From Anaeramoeba flamelloides (Eukaryota > Metamonada > Anaeramoebidae), in the NCBI GenBank assembly GCA_027625915.1, contig JANTQA010000036.1, forward strand, positions 7,523,001 to 7,587,000: a stretch of DNA of 64,000 bases, written 5' to 3'. Of this stretch, positions 11,122-22,375 are shown piece after piece (position 1 is the stretch's first letter; each line of letters begins with the position of its first letter). Below the pieces are notes generated by a model, which saw only the letters and a program-made list of their open reading frames with translations, was not told the origin of the DNA and made no database searches. Made by a program: the position numbers and the translations under genes.

Positions 11122-11888
11122 AGTACAATTGATTTTTTTTTTGTTTTTACAACAAAACTGAAACTTTTTCTTTTTACTGATAAATTCAAAAAGGTGTCTG
11201 AAAATTTTTAGTTCATTTTCCATTTTACAAATTCCCCCCAAGATTTGAATAAAGCTTTTTTTTTCAAATTTTAAATCTTAATTAACTTTGTAAAATTAGT
11301 TGATCTTACATATATTCTGTTGTGAGGAACTGTTAGAAAAGTTGAGTTAATAGATTTACAAAAATGGATACGGACTCAAAAGTTTATTACAAGTGCTTGA
11401 ATTTATCAGTAACTTGAATTTTAATCTATCTAAGACAAAAAATTCGATGATAAAATAATTATTTGAAGAAAACTATTGGGTATTTCTTAGGAATTTGAGC
11501 AAAATAGGTTATCTAATGGAGACAATTACTTTGATTTTTAAAAAGAAATAATTTTTTCATTTCAAGTTGATTTAAGGATGAAAGAACAGAAAAAATCCAA
11601 AAGGTATAATGTAAATATCATCATTAAATTTTGATTTAAGTGTTTAAAAGGTGAAAAATAGAAGATTAAAATCAGTTATAAATGGTTAGAAGGTGTTTTT
11701 TTTTTTGTTGATTTTTTGGAATTTTTATATATTTTAATTGATTTACTTATCAAATTAAATTTTAGAAAAAAATTGTTTGAAACTCCAAATCAACTATTAG
11801 AGAAGTTCGGCTTTGTATGTTCTTTAAAAATTCATCCATTTAGAAGTGAAAAATTTTATTGTCAACAATTTTAATTAACCATACTATT

Positions 11889-12145
11889 CCTAATAAAAAA
11901 ATTTTTTTATAACATCTATATAACATTTTTATAACAAAATTTCATTTTATATGTTGATTTTTTCAATATTTTTTAAAAAATATTCTTATAACGGGTTTAT
12001 AACAAGTTACAATTTTTATAACACTTTTTCTAACAAACATATAGGTGATAAAAATTTTTATTAAAAAATTTTATAACATTTAAAACGTTTATAACACCTT
12101 TTACAACACGTTTATAATATTTTATAAAAAACTTTTTTTATTAGG
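11889..12145. repeat. Element K: TIR element with repeated TTATAACA motif
   Basis: A 257-bp segment starting CCTAATAAAAAAA and ending TTTTTTTATTAGG, an inverted repeat of about 24 bp with few differences. Its interior carries about eight copies of TATAACA at irregular spacing. There is no coding capacity; it is a likely MITE with subterminal repeats. Confidence 0.6.
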
Positions 12146-12746
12146 GTTTATAGTAATATTAATTTAAGTTTAAATAATTTGTTTGTATTAAATTTTTAGT
12201 CAATTATTACTCAAAACTAACTTTTATGAAATAATTTTTGTAGGTTATATAAATTTTAGATTCGTAAGGGTCTGGTCAATTAAACTTTAATTTGTTCTAG
12301 AAACTAATGGTGACTTTAAAATAAAAATTGTATTGTAAAATTGAACTTTTTTTAGTTATAATAATAAAAATAACAAAAAAAAATTTTGATAGAAACTCGA
12401 TTACTAAATTCAAATAACAAAATAAAAAAAAACAATTAATATGATCACAATTGCATATAAATAGAATTAATTAAAAAAAAGTTTAAAAGGATTTTTTGAT
12501 TCCAAAAAATTAAAATATAAAAAAAAATTACTTATTTCTTTTTTTAAATTTCCAATGCTTAAATTTCTTCAATACAAAATAAATTGCTTTCTTGAAGTGC
12601 GTAATCAATTTAATTCGGTTTAATTCAATATGTGGTTATATTAAAAACTCTCTATATTTGATCAAAAAAGGATTTTGTAGCATTCTTTAGAAAAAAATTA
12701 CTCATTTGAAAAATGAAAAAAAAAAAAAAAAAATCACAAAGATCTC

Positions 12747-12852
12747 AAAAAGCGCAAAGAGTGACACTTCAAAAACTATCATAGTTGTTTTTCAAAATCA
12801 TAAATCACAACAATTTTAATTGGAAATTGATTGTCACTCTTTGGCACTTTTT
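12747..12852. repeat. Short inverted repeat (about 20-bp arms)
   Basis: AAAAAGCGCAAAGAGTGACA (12747-12766) pairs with TGTCACTCTTTGGCACTTTT (from 12832), with one base change and one insertion. The spacer is about 65 nt. A GGTACTCAT repeat follows at 12860 and again near 12935. Confidence 0.5.
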
Positions 12853-13164
12853 TCTAAAAAGGTACTCATCTTTAGTCGTTGATTTTGGGAGATAGATCAC
12901 TTTTCATAGTTTGGTTTTTTTTGATTGGTTTTAGGTACTCATAACAATTACAAAATTTTTTTTAATTAATTTCTGAAAATTATTTTTAAGTTTAATGACT
13001 CAGCCATTAAGATTTTTTATTTTCGAAAGGTGTCATCTATATACTTATTTATGATTAAATAATTAAATATGAATATTCTATTTTTTGTTTTTGAATTATT
13101 GTAATTTGATTGAATTATACTTTGATTAACTTTTTTGTTTATTGATATGATATAAAGAATAAAA

Positions 13165-13392
13165 TTATTGGAAAAACTAACTCTATTTTTTGAGTTAAAT
13201 TTTCCAATTTAACCATTTATTTTTCGATTTTCTTTTTAAATAATAGAACTTGAAGAAACCAATACCAGATTTGGTCAGAGTTTATTGTTGTTTTATTTGA
13301 TAGGTCAAAGTCTCGGTCTTCTATCAAAAAAAACAAAACACGCTTTTTATTTGAAACACCAATATAACCTTTCTACACTCATAATTTTGACA
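13165..13392 (-). repeat. Repeat family A, partial copy A4
   Basis: Carries the 5' half of the A element inverted: the inner end TTTTTATTTGAAACACC and the terminal TAATTTTGACAAC. The 3' half is missing. Confidence 0.6.
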
Positions 13393-13482
13393 ACAGACTT
13401 TGGGTTAAACTTTTCTAAAGACAATATTTTGATAACCGTACTTTTCACAAAGAGATTATGATTTTTGAAACAATATTTTCTA

Positions 13483-14338
13483 TGTGAAAAAAATTTGGTT
13501 CATTAATAAAAAATTGGTTCAGTCAAAAATTTGTATTCTTTTTTTAAATAGTAAATATTAGCAAAATGATTTTTGATCAAAGTAAAATTTTATGAACAAA
13601 TCTTACATTTAAGAAAAACCAAAGTCACTATCAATAATAATTTTCAAAGGTAAAATTAAATTGTTGCATTTTGTGCTTATAGAATTACTCTGGAACTATA
13701 AAAAACAAAAATTTATTTTTAATTGTCAACTTTACTAAAAATAAGAGATCTATTTATTAGGAAATATTAAAATCTATTAATTCAATAAGATATTTATCAT
13801 GGTTAATGAACGCAAATTTATCACGGTTAATCTTAAATAACCTTTTAAATCAAATTGAATTATAAAATCTTCCAAAAAAGATGTTTTTTCGAAAAAGATT
13901 GTTTTCCACTAATGTTTACAATCAAAACTTCAAAATTACCGAAATATCAAGATTTCAGAAACCATTTAAATTCTAAAAATCCCCATAGACAAACCTTAAT
14001 TTATAAAGGTTATTAATTTTTGGTCTTCCCAAACAATGATTAACTTGATCTTGGAATGTAATCTAATAAAAAAAATCAACATTTTTAGTAAAGTTTACAA
14101 TTAAAAATAAATTTTTGTTTTTTAGAGTTCCAGAGTAATTCTATAAGCACAAAATGCAACAATTTAATTTTACCTTTGAAAATTATTATTGATAGTGACT
14201 TTGGTTTTACTTAAATGTAAGATTTGTTCATAAAATTTTACTTTGATGAAAAATCATTTTGCTAATATTTACTATTTAAAAAAAGAATACAAATTTTTGA
14301 CTGAACCAATTTTTTTAATTACCCAAATTTTTTTCACA
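13483..14338. repeat. Element H: large foldback element, 258-bp arms
   Basis: The left arm (13483-13741) and right arm (14081-14338) are reverse complements over nearly their whole length with only scattered differences. Both contain, in opposite orientation, blocks such as TTGGTTCAGTCAAAAATTTG and GGTAAAATTAAATTGTTGC. The 339-bp spacer is AT-rich and non-coding. The arms start TGTGAAAAAAATTTGG. Such arm similarity suggests a recent insertion or arm homogenisation. Confidence 0.8.
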
Positions 14339-14852
14339 ATGGTTCGTTTGTGGAAAATATTTTGCAAGAGATTTTCTTAACAATTTTCACTTTCTGAGGA
14401 AGGAAAAGAAATATATTTGAAATTAGAACAGCATTTATCCAAGGAAATTTTACCTGAAATGTTTTAAAAAATAAAAAAAAGATTGTTTCGAAAATGACAA
14501 AATTAAAAGGGTCTGTCAAACAATAACAAAGATCTAGAAAATTTTTCTAAGTGAATTAAATGTTTTTGAAGAACACAATAGGGTTGTAAGTCACGAAAAG
14601 ACTACTTTTGGATTCTTCAAGAATAACGAGAGAAACACTTTAAACCAAAAAACACAAATCGGAATTGGAACGAACAAATCCCATCCAAACAACAATCCTT
14701 CTTATTTTTCATAATTTACTTGATAACTTATGCCTATTTCAAGAGTAAATTGATGGAAATATCATTATTTAATTCTCGTTTCAATTTCACTTGACTCCGA
14801 AAATATTCAAACGGAGTCAATTACATTTATTATTTTTTACTTTTTTCAAAAT

Positions 14853-17531
14853 ATGAAGGAAAACCTGAAATATTCCAAAAGTGATATTTTTCTTTTTGTG
14901 ATTAATATCTTATTTGGTGCTGTTATTGTTGTTTTTGGGTATACAATAGTATTTCAGAATTTTGTTTATTATACCTTTTCATATTATCATCTGTCAACAA
15001 TCCCAAAGGAACCGAGAAACAATACAATCAATTTAATCCCGTCACAGTTGTTGGAGTTGTTAGGGTCTTTTTGGTTTTTTGGTGTTACTGTTGGTTATTT
15101 TCGTGATCTTTTGAATCTCAGAAACCTTCAAGGAAGAACGAACGGGAGATGGTCTGGCTTAACAGGCCTTGAAGAAAATTATCAAACCATTTTGAACAAA
15201 ATTAAATCTGTATCGCAAAGTAATTCACAATTCCAAGTTCTGCTGGAGAACGAAAATTTCTCTTCTTCAAGTTGTTTACAAGACAATTATATGAATTCGA
15301 ATCAAACCTTCAAGAGCGGTAGTTCTAAAAATAGCTCCATTCAAAGTACCTCTGAAGAATTTGTTGGAACCAAAAGGAAATTCTCTGAAAAAGAAACTGA
15401 AGAAGAAAAAAATAAAGAAGAAAAAGTAGAAGAAGAAGAAGAAAAAGAATCAGAAAAAGAAAAAGAAGAAGAAGAAAAAGAAGAAGAAGAAGAAGAAGAA
15501 GAAGAATTTCAGCCATTGCTGTTAAATACAAACAAGCAAAAAGATTTCCAAAATCAAGATCATCAATTAAGAACAATGAATAGAATAATCCGAATTCTCT
15601 TATCTAAATTATTTCAAAATTCAAAGTATGTAAATAATAAAATACTTCCCAAGAGAGATTTGTATAATCATTATTTTTGTTTTGTTTGTTATGTGGCCAG
15701 CTTTGTTATTTGTTCAATTGCCACTTTAATAACAAAAACAGGAATTGTAGGCTTGTGGCGAGTCTGGTTTAATTTAACAATAATTCCACATTTGTTTGGC
15801 TTGTTTCTGTTTGTTATTATCGAATATTATTTCACAATTTCAAAATTATTGATTGGATCTGGAATTATACAGGTAAATTTCCAAAAGACATCATTCCAAA
15901 AAAAGAACAAGAACAAGAACAAAAACAAATTTTTCAAAAAGAATTTTGGCTTTATTGAAATACTTCAACATTCGAAATACAAAATCAATAAGCGTCTTTT
16001 ATTAATTTATTTAATTCCTTCAATTTTGTATTTACTATTCAGTATCATTTGTTGTTCTCAAGCAGATATCAGCATTCTAAAAAAAATATTCATTCCAATA
16101 ATGAATCTATTAAATATTTTTATATTACTTTATTATATAATTTTGCTCAAGTTATCTTTTCAAAAATCACTAAAAAAGAAAAAGCAAAAGAAAAAGAAAA
16201 AGAGCAACCCAAATCAGAACGGAAATCATTTAAGGAACAAAACGGAATATATTAAAGATCAAGATGAAAATGTGAGTAATTATATGATGTCTCAGTCTAA
16301 TAATGAAAAGAAAAAATACGAATCAAGGCATTATAAAATCAAAACAAAAACACAAAGAATTAATGTATTTATAAAAAAAAATTGGAATAAAATATTTGCC
16401 ACAATAAGTTTGTTGTTTGGGTTAAGTGTTATAATTTTGAGTGTTGTTCAAGTGTTTGTCTTAAAACAAAATTCGTTACCAGATTGGATCTTTATGTTTT
16501 TATTGATCACAATGATTCTTGGCTTTTCAACTTTGCACGTAAGGTCATTACCCGATATGTCAAGGCACACGTTCATTGTGCTATTAATTGTCGTTATATT
16601 TTTGGTTTTCCTATTTCCTATCCTCAGCCAATCCAATGGAGCGGCCCAGGCAAACGGGAATATACAGGGGAATTACCCCTGGTGCGATTTCATGAATGAC
16701 ACGGGTAGGCTTGATATCTTTGCTGTTTCTTCGTTGGCATATGCCTCGTACCAAGTTGGGCTCGATAGTTTTGATGAAAAGCTTAATATATCATTGCCAA
16801 GCGACTGGGTTAACTGGCCCATAACAAAAAACCATGAATATCCAAAGTGGTTTAGTGTCTATGACCCCGAGGAAAACATTCACTATATTGCAATAGCAGG
16901 CACACAATTGGACCATTGGTCAACGGTGCTCTTAGATGGCTATTATTGGTCTGCAATAACTAGCTTACAAACCGCCGATTTAATTTACCCATATTTGAAA
17001 TTATCAAGTTCAAGGGCGATCTCTTTGATCCTATCGATCCTTACACAGACTGTCGAAATCTTTTATCCGAGTATGAACCATTTTTATAATGATGTGCAGG
17101 ATTATACCCAAAAAATAATAGAAAACGTTGATCCCACTAATCCTCCAAATATTTTTATTACTGGGCATTCGTTAGGTGGTGGGATTGCCTCAATTGTGTC
17201 TTCAAGTTTTGATCATGACGATTTAAAAAAAAAAAATATGTTAAACAAAATCAAATCAATTACATTTAATTCCCCAGGTATTGCCTATTCACGTAAAAAA
17301 TTCAGCTTTGACAGTGACGAAAAAATCATTCTTGAAAATATAAATCGCAATTCAATTGCGGTAAAAGCACAGTACGATTTAGTTGGTTACATAGATAAGC
17401 CACAGGGCATGGTTCAATATATTGAATGCCTTGAAAAAAATCCTTTACATTGCCATTATTTGGGAAGTGGACTAAAAGTATTATGGAACGGTTGTGGGAA
17501 AGAAGGAATACCGCCCTTTTTATCTTCATAA
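14853..17531 (+). CDS. Multi-spanning membrane class 3 lipase
   Basis: An intact 892-residue protein in one exon. The C-terminal third (about 605-892) is an alpha/beta hydrolase of the Lipase_3 family, expected to cleave acylglycerols or phospholipids. The nucleophile elbow GHSLGGG is at 771-777 (Ser773); a plausible acid is Asp842 in QYDLVGY; the histidine is His866 or His868 in LHCHYLGSG. YIAIAGTQLDHW (about 678-689) supplies the usual 'GT' oxyanion strand. Before it are about nine predicted spans (about 12-36, 64-82, 272-294, 304-332, 382-401, 412-434, 514-537, 543-562, 572-593). An E/K-rich charged loop lies at 180-219 and lysine-rich loops at 342-364 and 438-450. The arrangement resembles sn-1 diacylglycerol lipases, which have only four spans, so that specific activity is inference. 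The start was chosen because the first span follows directly. The lipase domain is GC-richer than the loops. Confidence 0.88.
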   Translation: MKENLKYSKSDIFLFVINILFGAVIVVFGYTIVFQNFVYYTFSYYHLSTIPKEPRNNTINLIPSQLLELLGSFWFFGVTVGYFRDLLNLRNLQGRTNGRWSGLTGLEENYQTILNKIKSVSQSNSQFQVLLENENFSSSSCLQDNYMNSNQTFKSGSSKNSSIQSTSEEFVGTKRKFSEKETEEEKNKEEKVEEEEEKESEKEKEEEEKEEEEEEEEEFQPLLLNTNKQKDFQNQDHQLRTMNRIIRILLSKLFQNSKYVNNKILPKRDLYNHYFCFVCYVASFVICSIATLITKTGIVGLWRVWFNLTIIPHLFGLFLFVIIEYYFTISKLLIGSGIIQVNFQKTSFQKKNKNKNKNKFFKKNFGFIEILQHSKYKINKRLLLIYLIPSILYLLFSIICCSQADISILKKIFIPIMNLLNIFILLYYIILLKLSFQKSLKKKKQKKKKKSNPNQNGNHLRNKTEYIKDQDENVSNYMMSQSNNEKKKYESRHYKIKTKTQRINVFIKKNWNKIFATISLLFGLSVIILSVVQVFVLKQNSLPDWIFMFLLITMILGFSTLHVRSLPDMSRHTFIVLLIVVIFLVFLFPILSQSNGAAQANGNIQGNYPWCDFMNDTGRLDIFAVSSLAYASYQVGLDSFDEKLNISLPSDWVNWPITKNHEYPKWFSVYDPEENIHYIAIAGTQLDHWSTVLLDGYYWSAITSLQTADLIYPYLKLSSSRAISLILSILTQTVEIFYPSMNHFYNDVQDYTQKIIENVDPTNPPNIFITGHSLGGGIASIVSSSFDHDDLKKKNMLNKIKSITFNSPGIAYSRKKFSFDSDEKIILENINRNSIAVKAQYDLVGYIDKPQGMVQYIECLEKNPLHCHYLGSGLKVLWNGCGKEGIPPFLSS

Positions 17532-18117
17532 TTTTCTTGAATTCAAATCGGAAGAACTACAATTATTCGATATTTATTTAGATTTGCCAATCTATAAATA
17601 TATATATTTCTATCATTGGATAGTTATACTATCATAAAATAAGCCCTTTTTTCTTTTTCACTCGAATAGAACATTTTTTTTTTTTTTTTTTTTTTTTAAT
17701 CTTGAAAGAAAGATAAACTTTATGATAGTTTATATTAAAAGAGTACTTTTTGGTGATTATTTTATTTTGTTAATATTGTATTTGAAAAATTCAAAAATAT
17801 GAATAAACAGTAAATTATTTTATTTTTCTTCAATTAAAAAATTAAGATTTTTTTTTCAATTATGATGAAAAAGAAATTTATTATAATACTAAAATATCAT
17901 TAATAAAACTATATATGTGGAAAAAGAAAGATTGCTTTTTTAATCATAAAAACCTTTTATTTGTTATGCTGTTTTTTTTTGTTTTTTTTATTTTTTTTGA
18001 ATAAAATCATCACAACTTGGGAAATTTATTCAAAAAAAATTGGATTATTATAATTTATTTTAAATTGTTTTAAATTTAATGAAAATCACAGAACAATCCA
18101 AAATAACTCATTTTCCA

Positions 18118-19605
18118 TCTAAAGGTAACCAGTAGTTAAGGTGAGTTAATTTAATGCGTTTAAAGGTTTTGAATGGATATTAAGAAAAGAAAAAATTTAA
18201 TTTTATTTTTTTTTTTTTATTTTTGAAGAGAGAAAATTGCTTTTCTCCTGTGTGCCCTAATTTCTAAACTTTTTTTTAGAAATTTTGTTAAAGAATCACA
18301 AATTTTATTATCACTTACTAATGATAATATATATGATGAATTCTTTTTTATTAATAATATCTCTGATATTATTAATTTTTTTATTTTTTCAAAAAATTCA
18401 GATATCCAGATTTTTTCGATTTATTTTATAGGCCGGACAGTCCCATAAAAAATGATCGAAATCTTCAATGATATCAATATTTAACTTTTCTTTACATAAA
18501 TCACACTTTTTTATTTTTATTTTTACTTGTTACATAAGAGTACCTATTTAAACAATTAGTAAAATTTCGAAATTTTAGAATTGTTTTTGAAGCTTTCCAG
18601 TTTAAATATTTTTTGTTGTTTGAAATTGCAATTTTGTTGTTTTATAATTTTTAGATATTGTTGAACTTTCCAACTAGGTGAATTTTCCAATTCGGTTAAT
18701 CGAAAAACTTTTAATTCTAAATCTAATAATTTTAATCCCTTAGTGTGCCAATTAATATTTTCATTTTCCAATTTTCGAAAATTTAGTATTGTTTTTAATT
18801 TTTTTAAATTTAAGAAATCTAATTTTTCTATCAATTTATATTTTCTTCGGTATACTTTTTAATCTAGCGAGATCAATTTTTGCTTCAGTTTTATAAATTA
18901 ATCGAGGTGAATGGATATTAATTTGTAAGAAATTTGTGACTGATTTATTGATAAATCTATCAATTCTTTCAAAATCATTTTGTTTCAAGTCAAATATTTC
19001 AAGACCATAATAAAGTTGACTTAAAATGAGAGCTTTGAAAGAAGTTATTTTGACTCCATTGTTGAGTTTATTTTGTTGAAACAATCGATTAAGTGTTTCC
19101 AAGGACTTTTCCACTTTTTTGAAATTATATTCAAGATGCGTGTTTTTTTCTAACCAAATCCCAAGATAAAAAATTTAATTTTAGAAATTTCTTAAAATTT
19201 AAATCATTTATTCACTTTTTTGATTTTTTTTTTTCATTCAATTTTTTTCGAAGACCTAATTCATTTGAAAATTTTTTTTTATTGTAAAATCGATTTTACG
19301 TGGTAAAAAAAATTATTCTAAAATTATTTACGCTGTAGTAGCTATTGTAGCGAAATCAAAAAGATTACTCTTTGGGGCTTATTGGAATTTTTGATTGGAG
19401 ATCAATATGAAACTTGTTGTTTTTCTCAATAGGGCATTAAGAATTTGGGTATTATTATTTTTATGAAAATTTATTGATTTATTGGATATTTATACTTGTG
19501 ATGGATATCAACAATTCTTTGATGTATATAAATTTCAACTTATTTTTTTTATTCTTCAAAGGTCAATTATAAAAAATAATAGGTCTTTGGATAATATAAA
19601 TTATG
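18118..19605 (+). repeat. Repeat family D, copy D1, split by a LINE
   Basis: The left part (18118-18205) matches the start of D2-D4 (pattern like GTAATGGGTAAA...GGATATTAGAAGAAAA). The right part (19184-19605) matches their 3' section, including GATCAATATGA, TTTTTCTCAATAGGGC and TCTTCAAAGGTCAATTATAA. Between them lies the LINE at 18206-19167. D is non-coding and about 0.5 kb when uninterrupted. Confidence 0.65.
18206..19167 (-). mobile_element. 5'-truncated LINE (non-LTR retrotransposon) with 16-bp TSD
   Basis: Minus-strand translation gives the post-palm part of a non-LTR reverse transcriptase. It begins YLGIWLEKNTHLEYN, then KITSFKALILSQLYYGLEIF and SVTNFLQINIHSPRLIYKTE, the usual 'YLG' and 'LlYGlE' blocks. 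Further on is the C-terminal zinc-binding motif CDLC-x14-HFLWDC at about 18425-18515 (C-x2-C ... H-x4-C). The 3' end is an A-rich tail (T-rich on the plus strand at 18206-18225). AAAAAATTTAATTTTA flanks it on both sides (18190-18205 and 19168-19183), a perfect 16-bp target-site duplication. The frame is disrupted at least once near 18835 (two frames, 18836-19114 and 18556-18834) and again before the zinc motif. The palm domain and endonuclease are absent, so the copy is dead on arrival. Confidence 0.88.
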
Positions 19606-21524
19606 TCTTTTAAATGAAAAAAAGTCTTTAATACGAGAGATTTTGATTTTTATCACTTTAAGGAGTATCTTTCCACCCTGTAGGATGTTATGAGTTACTA
19701 TTATATTTTATATTCACTTCTCAAAAAGAATTTACATTATGGGTAAAATGGACAAAACAATTACTTTTTTCAAATTCAAAAAACAAAAAAAAATTTTGAA
19801 CTTGATCTTTACAATAAGATATTTGAAGGAAAATTTGTAAAAAATAACTTTATCGGTTTTCAAAAACTATTTCAAATTTGAAAACATTTCAAACTTGTAA
19901 AGGTAACTGTAAAAAATATACAAAATATTTTGTGGAATTTTTTTGTGTTTATAGATTTGGAATTGAATTTTAGAAATTGTAAAATCAAATAATGGATGAT
20001 CATATAAGAATGAAAATTGTAAAAATTGTTGGAATTGTGAAAAAATATCATTTTAGAAAAGAAATTCTTGGTAGACAAATTTAATTGGGATTATATAACT
20101 CTTTTAAGAGTTTTTTTAGAAAAATTTCGATATTTTCTCCTTAAAAGGTAGTACGAACTAGGAGTATTATTTTTCAAAAATTTTTATGTTGAATAATGTA
20201 TTTGAAAATAAATATTATATTTAACCTTATTAATATGTCTTTAATAACAGAAGGACTATTTTTTCTGATTAATATTTTTCGAAATCTTGCTTTATAACCA
20301 AATTCACTTAACCAATAATATAAATTTTTTTAGAATCAAAACAATCTCAACTTTTGAATATCGAAAATATTTTTTTAAATTACTGTGTACTTATTTATTT
20401 TTTTTTTTTGAAAAATTGTGGCTGAGAAAAGTTTGAAATCTAAAAATAAGTTATAATCTATTAAATTAGAAATTTTTTCCAGAGAATTTATCTTATTTAA
20501 ATAATTTTTTTTTTGATTTTACCATTTAAAAATAAAAAAAATTTTGAAGACTAAATTAGTCTCTTTTGTGAAGATAAAATTCCCATAATTTCGAATTTTT
20601 TACGTAAATGAGTTAAAATAAGATATTGTATTTAAAAATATACATAATTTCAAGTTTGAATTCAATCATTTTTTTTAAAAATGTTTTCAAGGTAAAGTTA
20701 AATGGAAAGGTTATTTATTTTAATTTTTTCATTTAGTTTTTATAATTTTTTTAATGGAAGATAAACGATCAGTTTTCCATTTTTAGTGTTTTTTGGATTG
20801 TAGGGACATATATATATATATATATCTAATTTTATTTTTTAGATTGTCACCAAAACGTATAAATAGAATGAATTAGATTATATTTTGTAACTATTATTGA
20901 ATCAAATTGGGTAAAACAACAATGTTCATTTTGGTTTCATGTATAAGATCAAATATAATTCCAATAGAAAAACATTGAATGTCTCTAAAATAATTCTAAC
21001 TTCTTCAATAACATTAGAATAACACTTTTTTTATTTTATGACTATAGATTTTGTGATAAAAAAAATAGCAACTGAATTATGTTTAAAAAAAATTGATAAA
21101 AAAAAAAAAGTATTGTGAGAAAAAATGATTACAATTATGAAATTTTCAAAAATAATTTGTACATCTAATACCAATTCAAATCCTTTAATATTTAACTCCA
21201 TCAGAATAACTGTACCCCTTTGACTGGAAAATGTTTTATTAGCAAGGGCTTTTCACTAACAAATTATTTACATTTTTATAATACGGTTTCCCCATTTAAA
21301 TTTCAACAAAAAAATTATCGACTTCCTCAATTTGTTTTTTTGATCTTAAAAAAATTCACATTTAAATAGATAAACATGAAAAATTAAAACCTTTTTTTTA
21401 AATGGAAAATTAATTGTAAAAAAAATTCCAAAAGATCAAAAAAATTAATTTTTAATTAACTTTTCATAAAAAATTTACAATTCCCAAAAAAATATTTGCT
21501 TTATTTTTTTTTATTTTTCCCAGG

Positions 21525-22085
21525 TTGAATCTTTATATTTGGAAGAAGAATTACATAGTAAAAAGATCAAGTCGTTACTTTATAATAATGTGGACACTGA
21601 AACACGAAAGTATGAGTAACTTAAAAATAAAAAACAAAAAAACAAAGGCTAAAAATCAGCAAATGTTTATAGCAAATATGATCAAAAAAAAAAGAAATTA
21701 CAACAACTTAAACAACGATTCCCAAGTGAACATTCATGATCAATTATCAAATTATTAAATCAACCAAAAGTATTGTGGCTGTAATTTTGGGGTTCTTTAA
21801 TTAAAGATAGAATTGGGTTTTTTTTTTTTTTTGATTTTATAACAATTGCTTCTTATAAACCCATTTTAAATTTCAATTTTTTTTCAATTTCTTTTTGCCT
21901 TTTTCCTTTTAAATTTTTTTCTTTTTATTTTTTAAAACATAAAAAAATTGGGTGTGTCTTTCCCTTGAACAATTGTGAAATCTATAATTTTATTCTTAAC
22001 TTACCTTTGAGGAAATTTAAGCAAAGGGACATCTATTGTGTAATTTACACTTCTTTGATCAATAAAATAAAAAAAATTTTTTTTT
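21525..22085 (+). mobile_element. LINE-tailed element, decayed, plus strand
   Basis: The 3' part (21950-22085) ends with GGGACATCTATTGTGTAA, then TTTACACTTCTTTGATCAATAAA and an A-rich tail, the same end as 27030, 43000 and 3243. Upstream (21525-21780) are coding-like stretches rich in Lys/Asn, for example IANMIKKKRNYNNLNND. They are shared with the minus strand at 43240-43460 but not recognised as a known domain. The zinc-binding CCHC block seen at 27.2 kb is missing. It may be a deletion derivative or SINE-like partner of the LINE, but a decayed full-length copy cannot be excluded. Confidence 0.55.
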
Positions 22086-22375
22086 TTTAGGTAGAAAAAA
22101 ATGTAAAAAAAATAAGTCTCTAAATCCTATTATTTGAGTTTTAGATTAGTCAATTTTGTTTTTTAAAAATCGATATTGTATTTCGAATGAATTAATTTTT
22201 TTTTTTACTCTTTCCGAAAATATCATAATGAATAAGAAAAAAAAAAGATTAATTTTATTTATATTTTAATATATTTTTATAAATTAATATAATAAGAATA
22301 GGAATATGAATAAAAAAAAAAGAGAAGAATCGAACATTAATTATCTATAACGAGCAAATATCAAAATCGGTACAA

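Larger units (their letters stand above)
9981..14852. other. Repeat-rich intergenic region
   Basis: Contains A3 (10653-11121), element K (11889-12145), a small palindrome (12747-12852), a partial A4 (13165-13392) and the large foldback H (13483-14338). A 77-codon frame at about 10.53-10.76 kb overlaps A3 and is not credible as a gene. The 500 bp immediately upstream of the lipase show no recognisable element. Confidence 0.6.
17532..22375. other. Intergenic region with nested LINE and LINE-tailed fragment
   Basis: Holds D1 (18118-18205 plus 19184-19605), split by a LINE (18206-19167), and a second LINE-related piece on the plus strand (21525-22085). From 19,610 to 21,500 I see only AT-rich DNA, including a short (TA)n run at 20808-20826. 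Confidence 0.6.
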
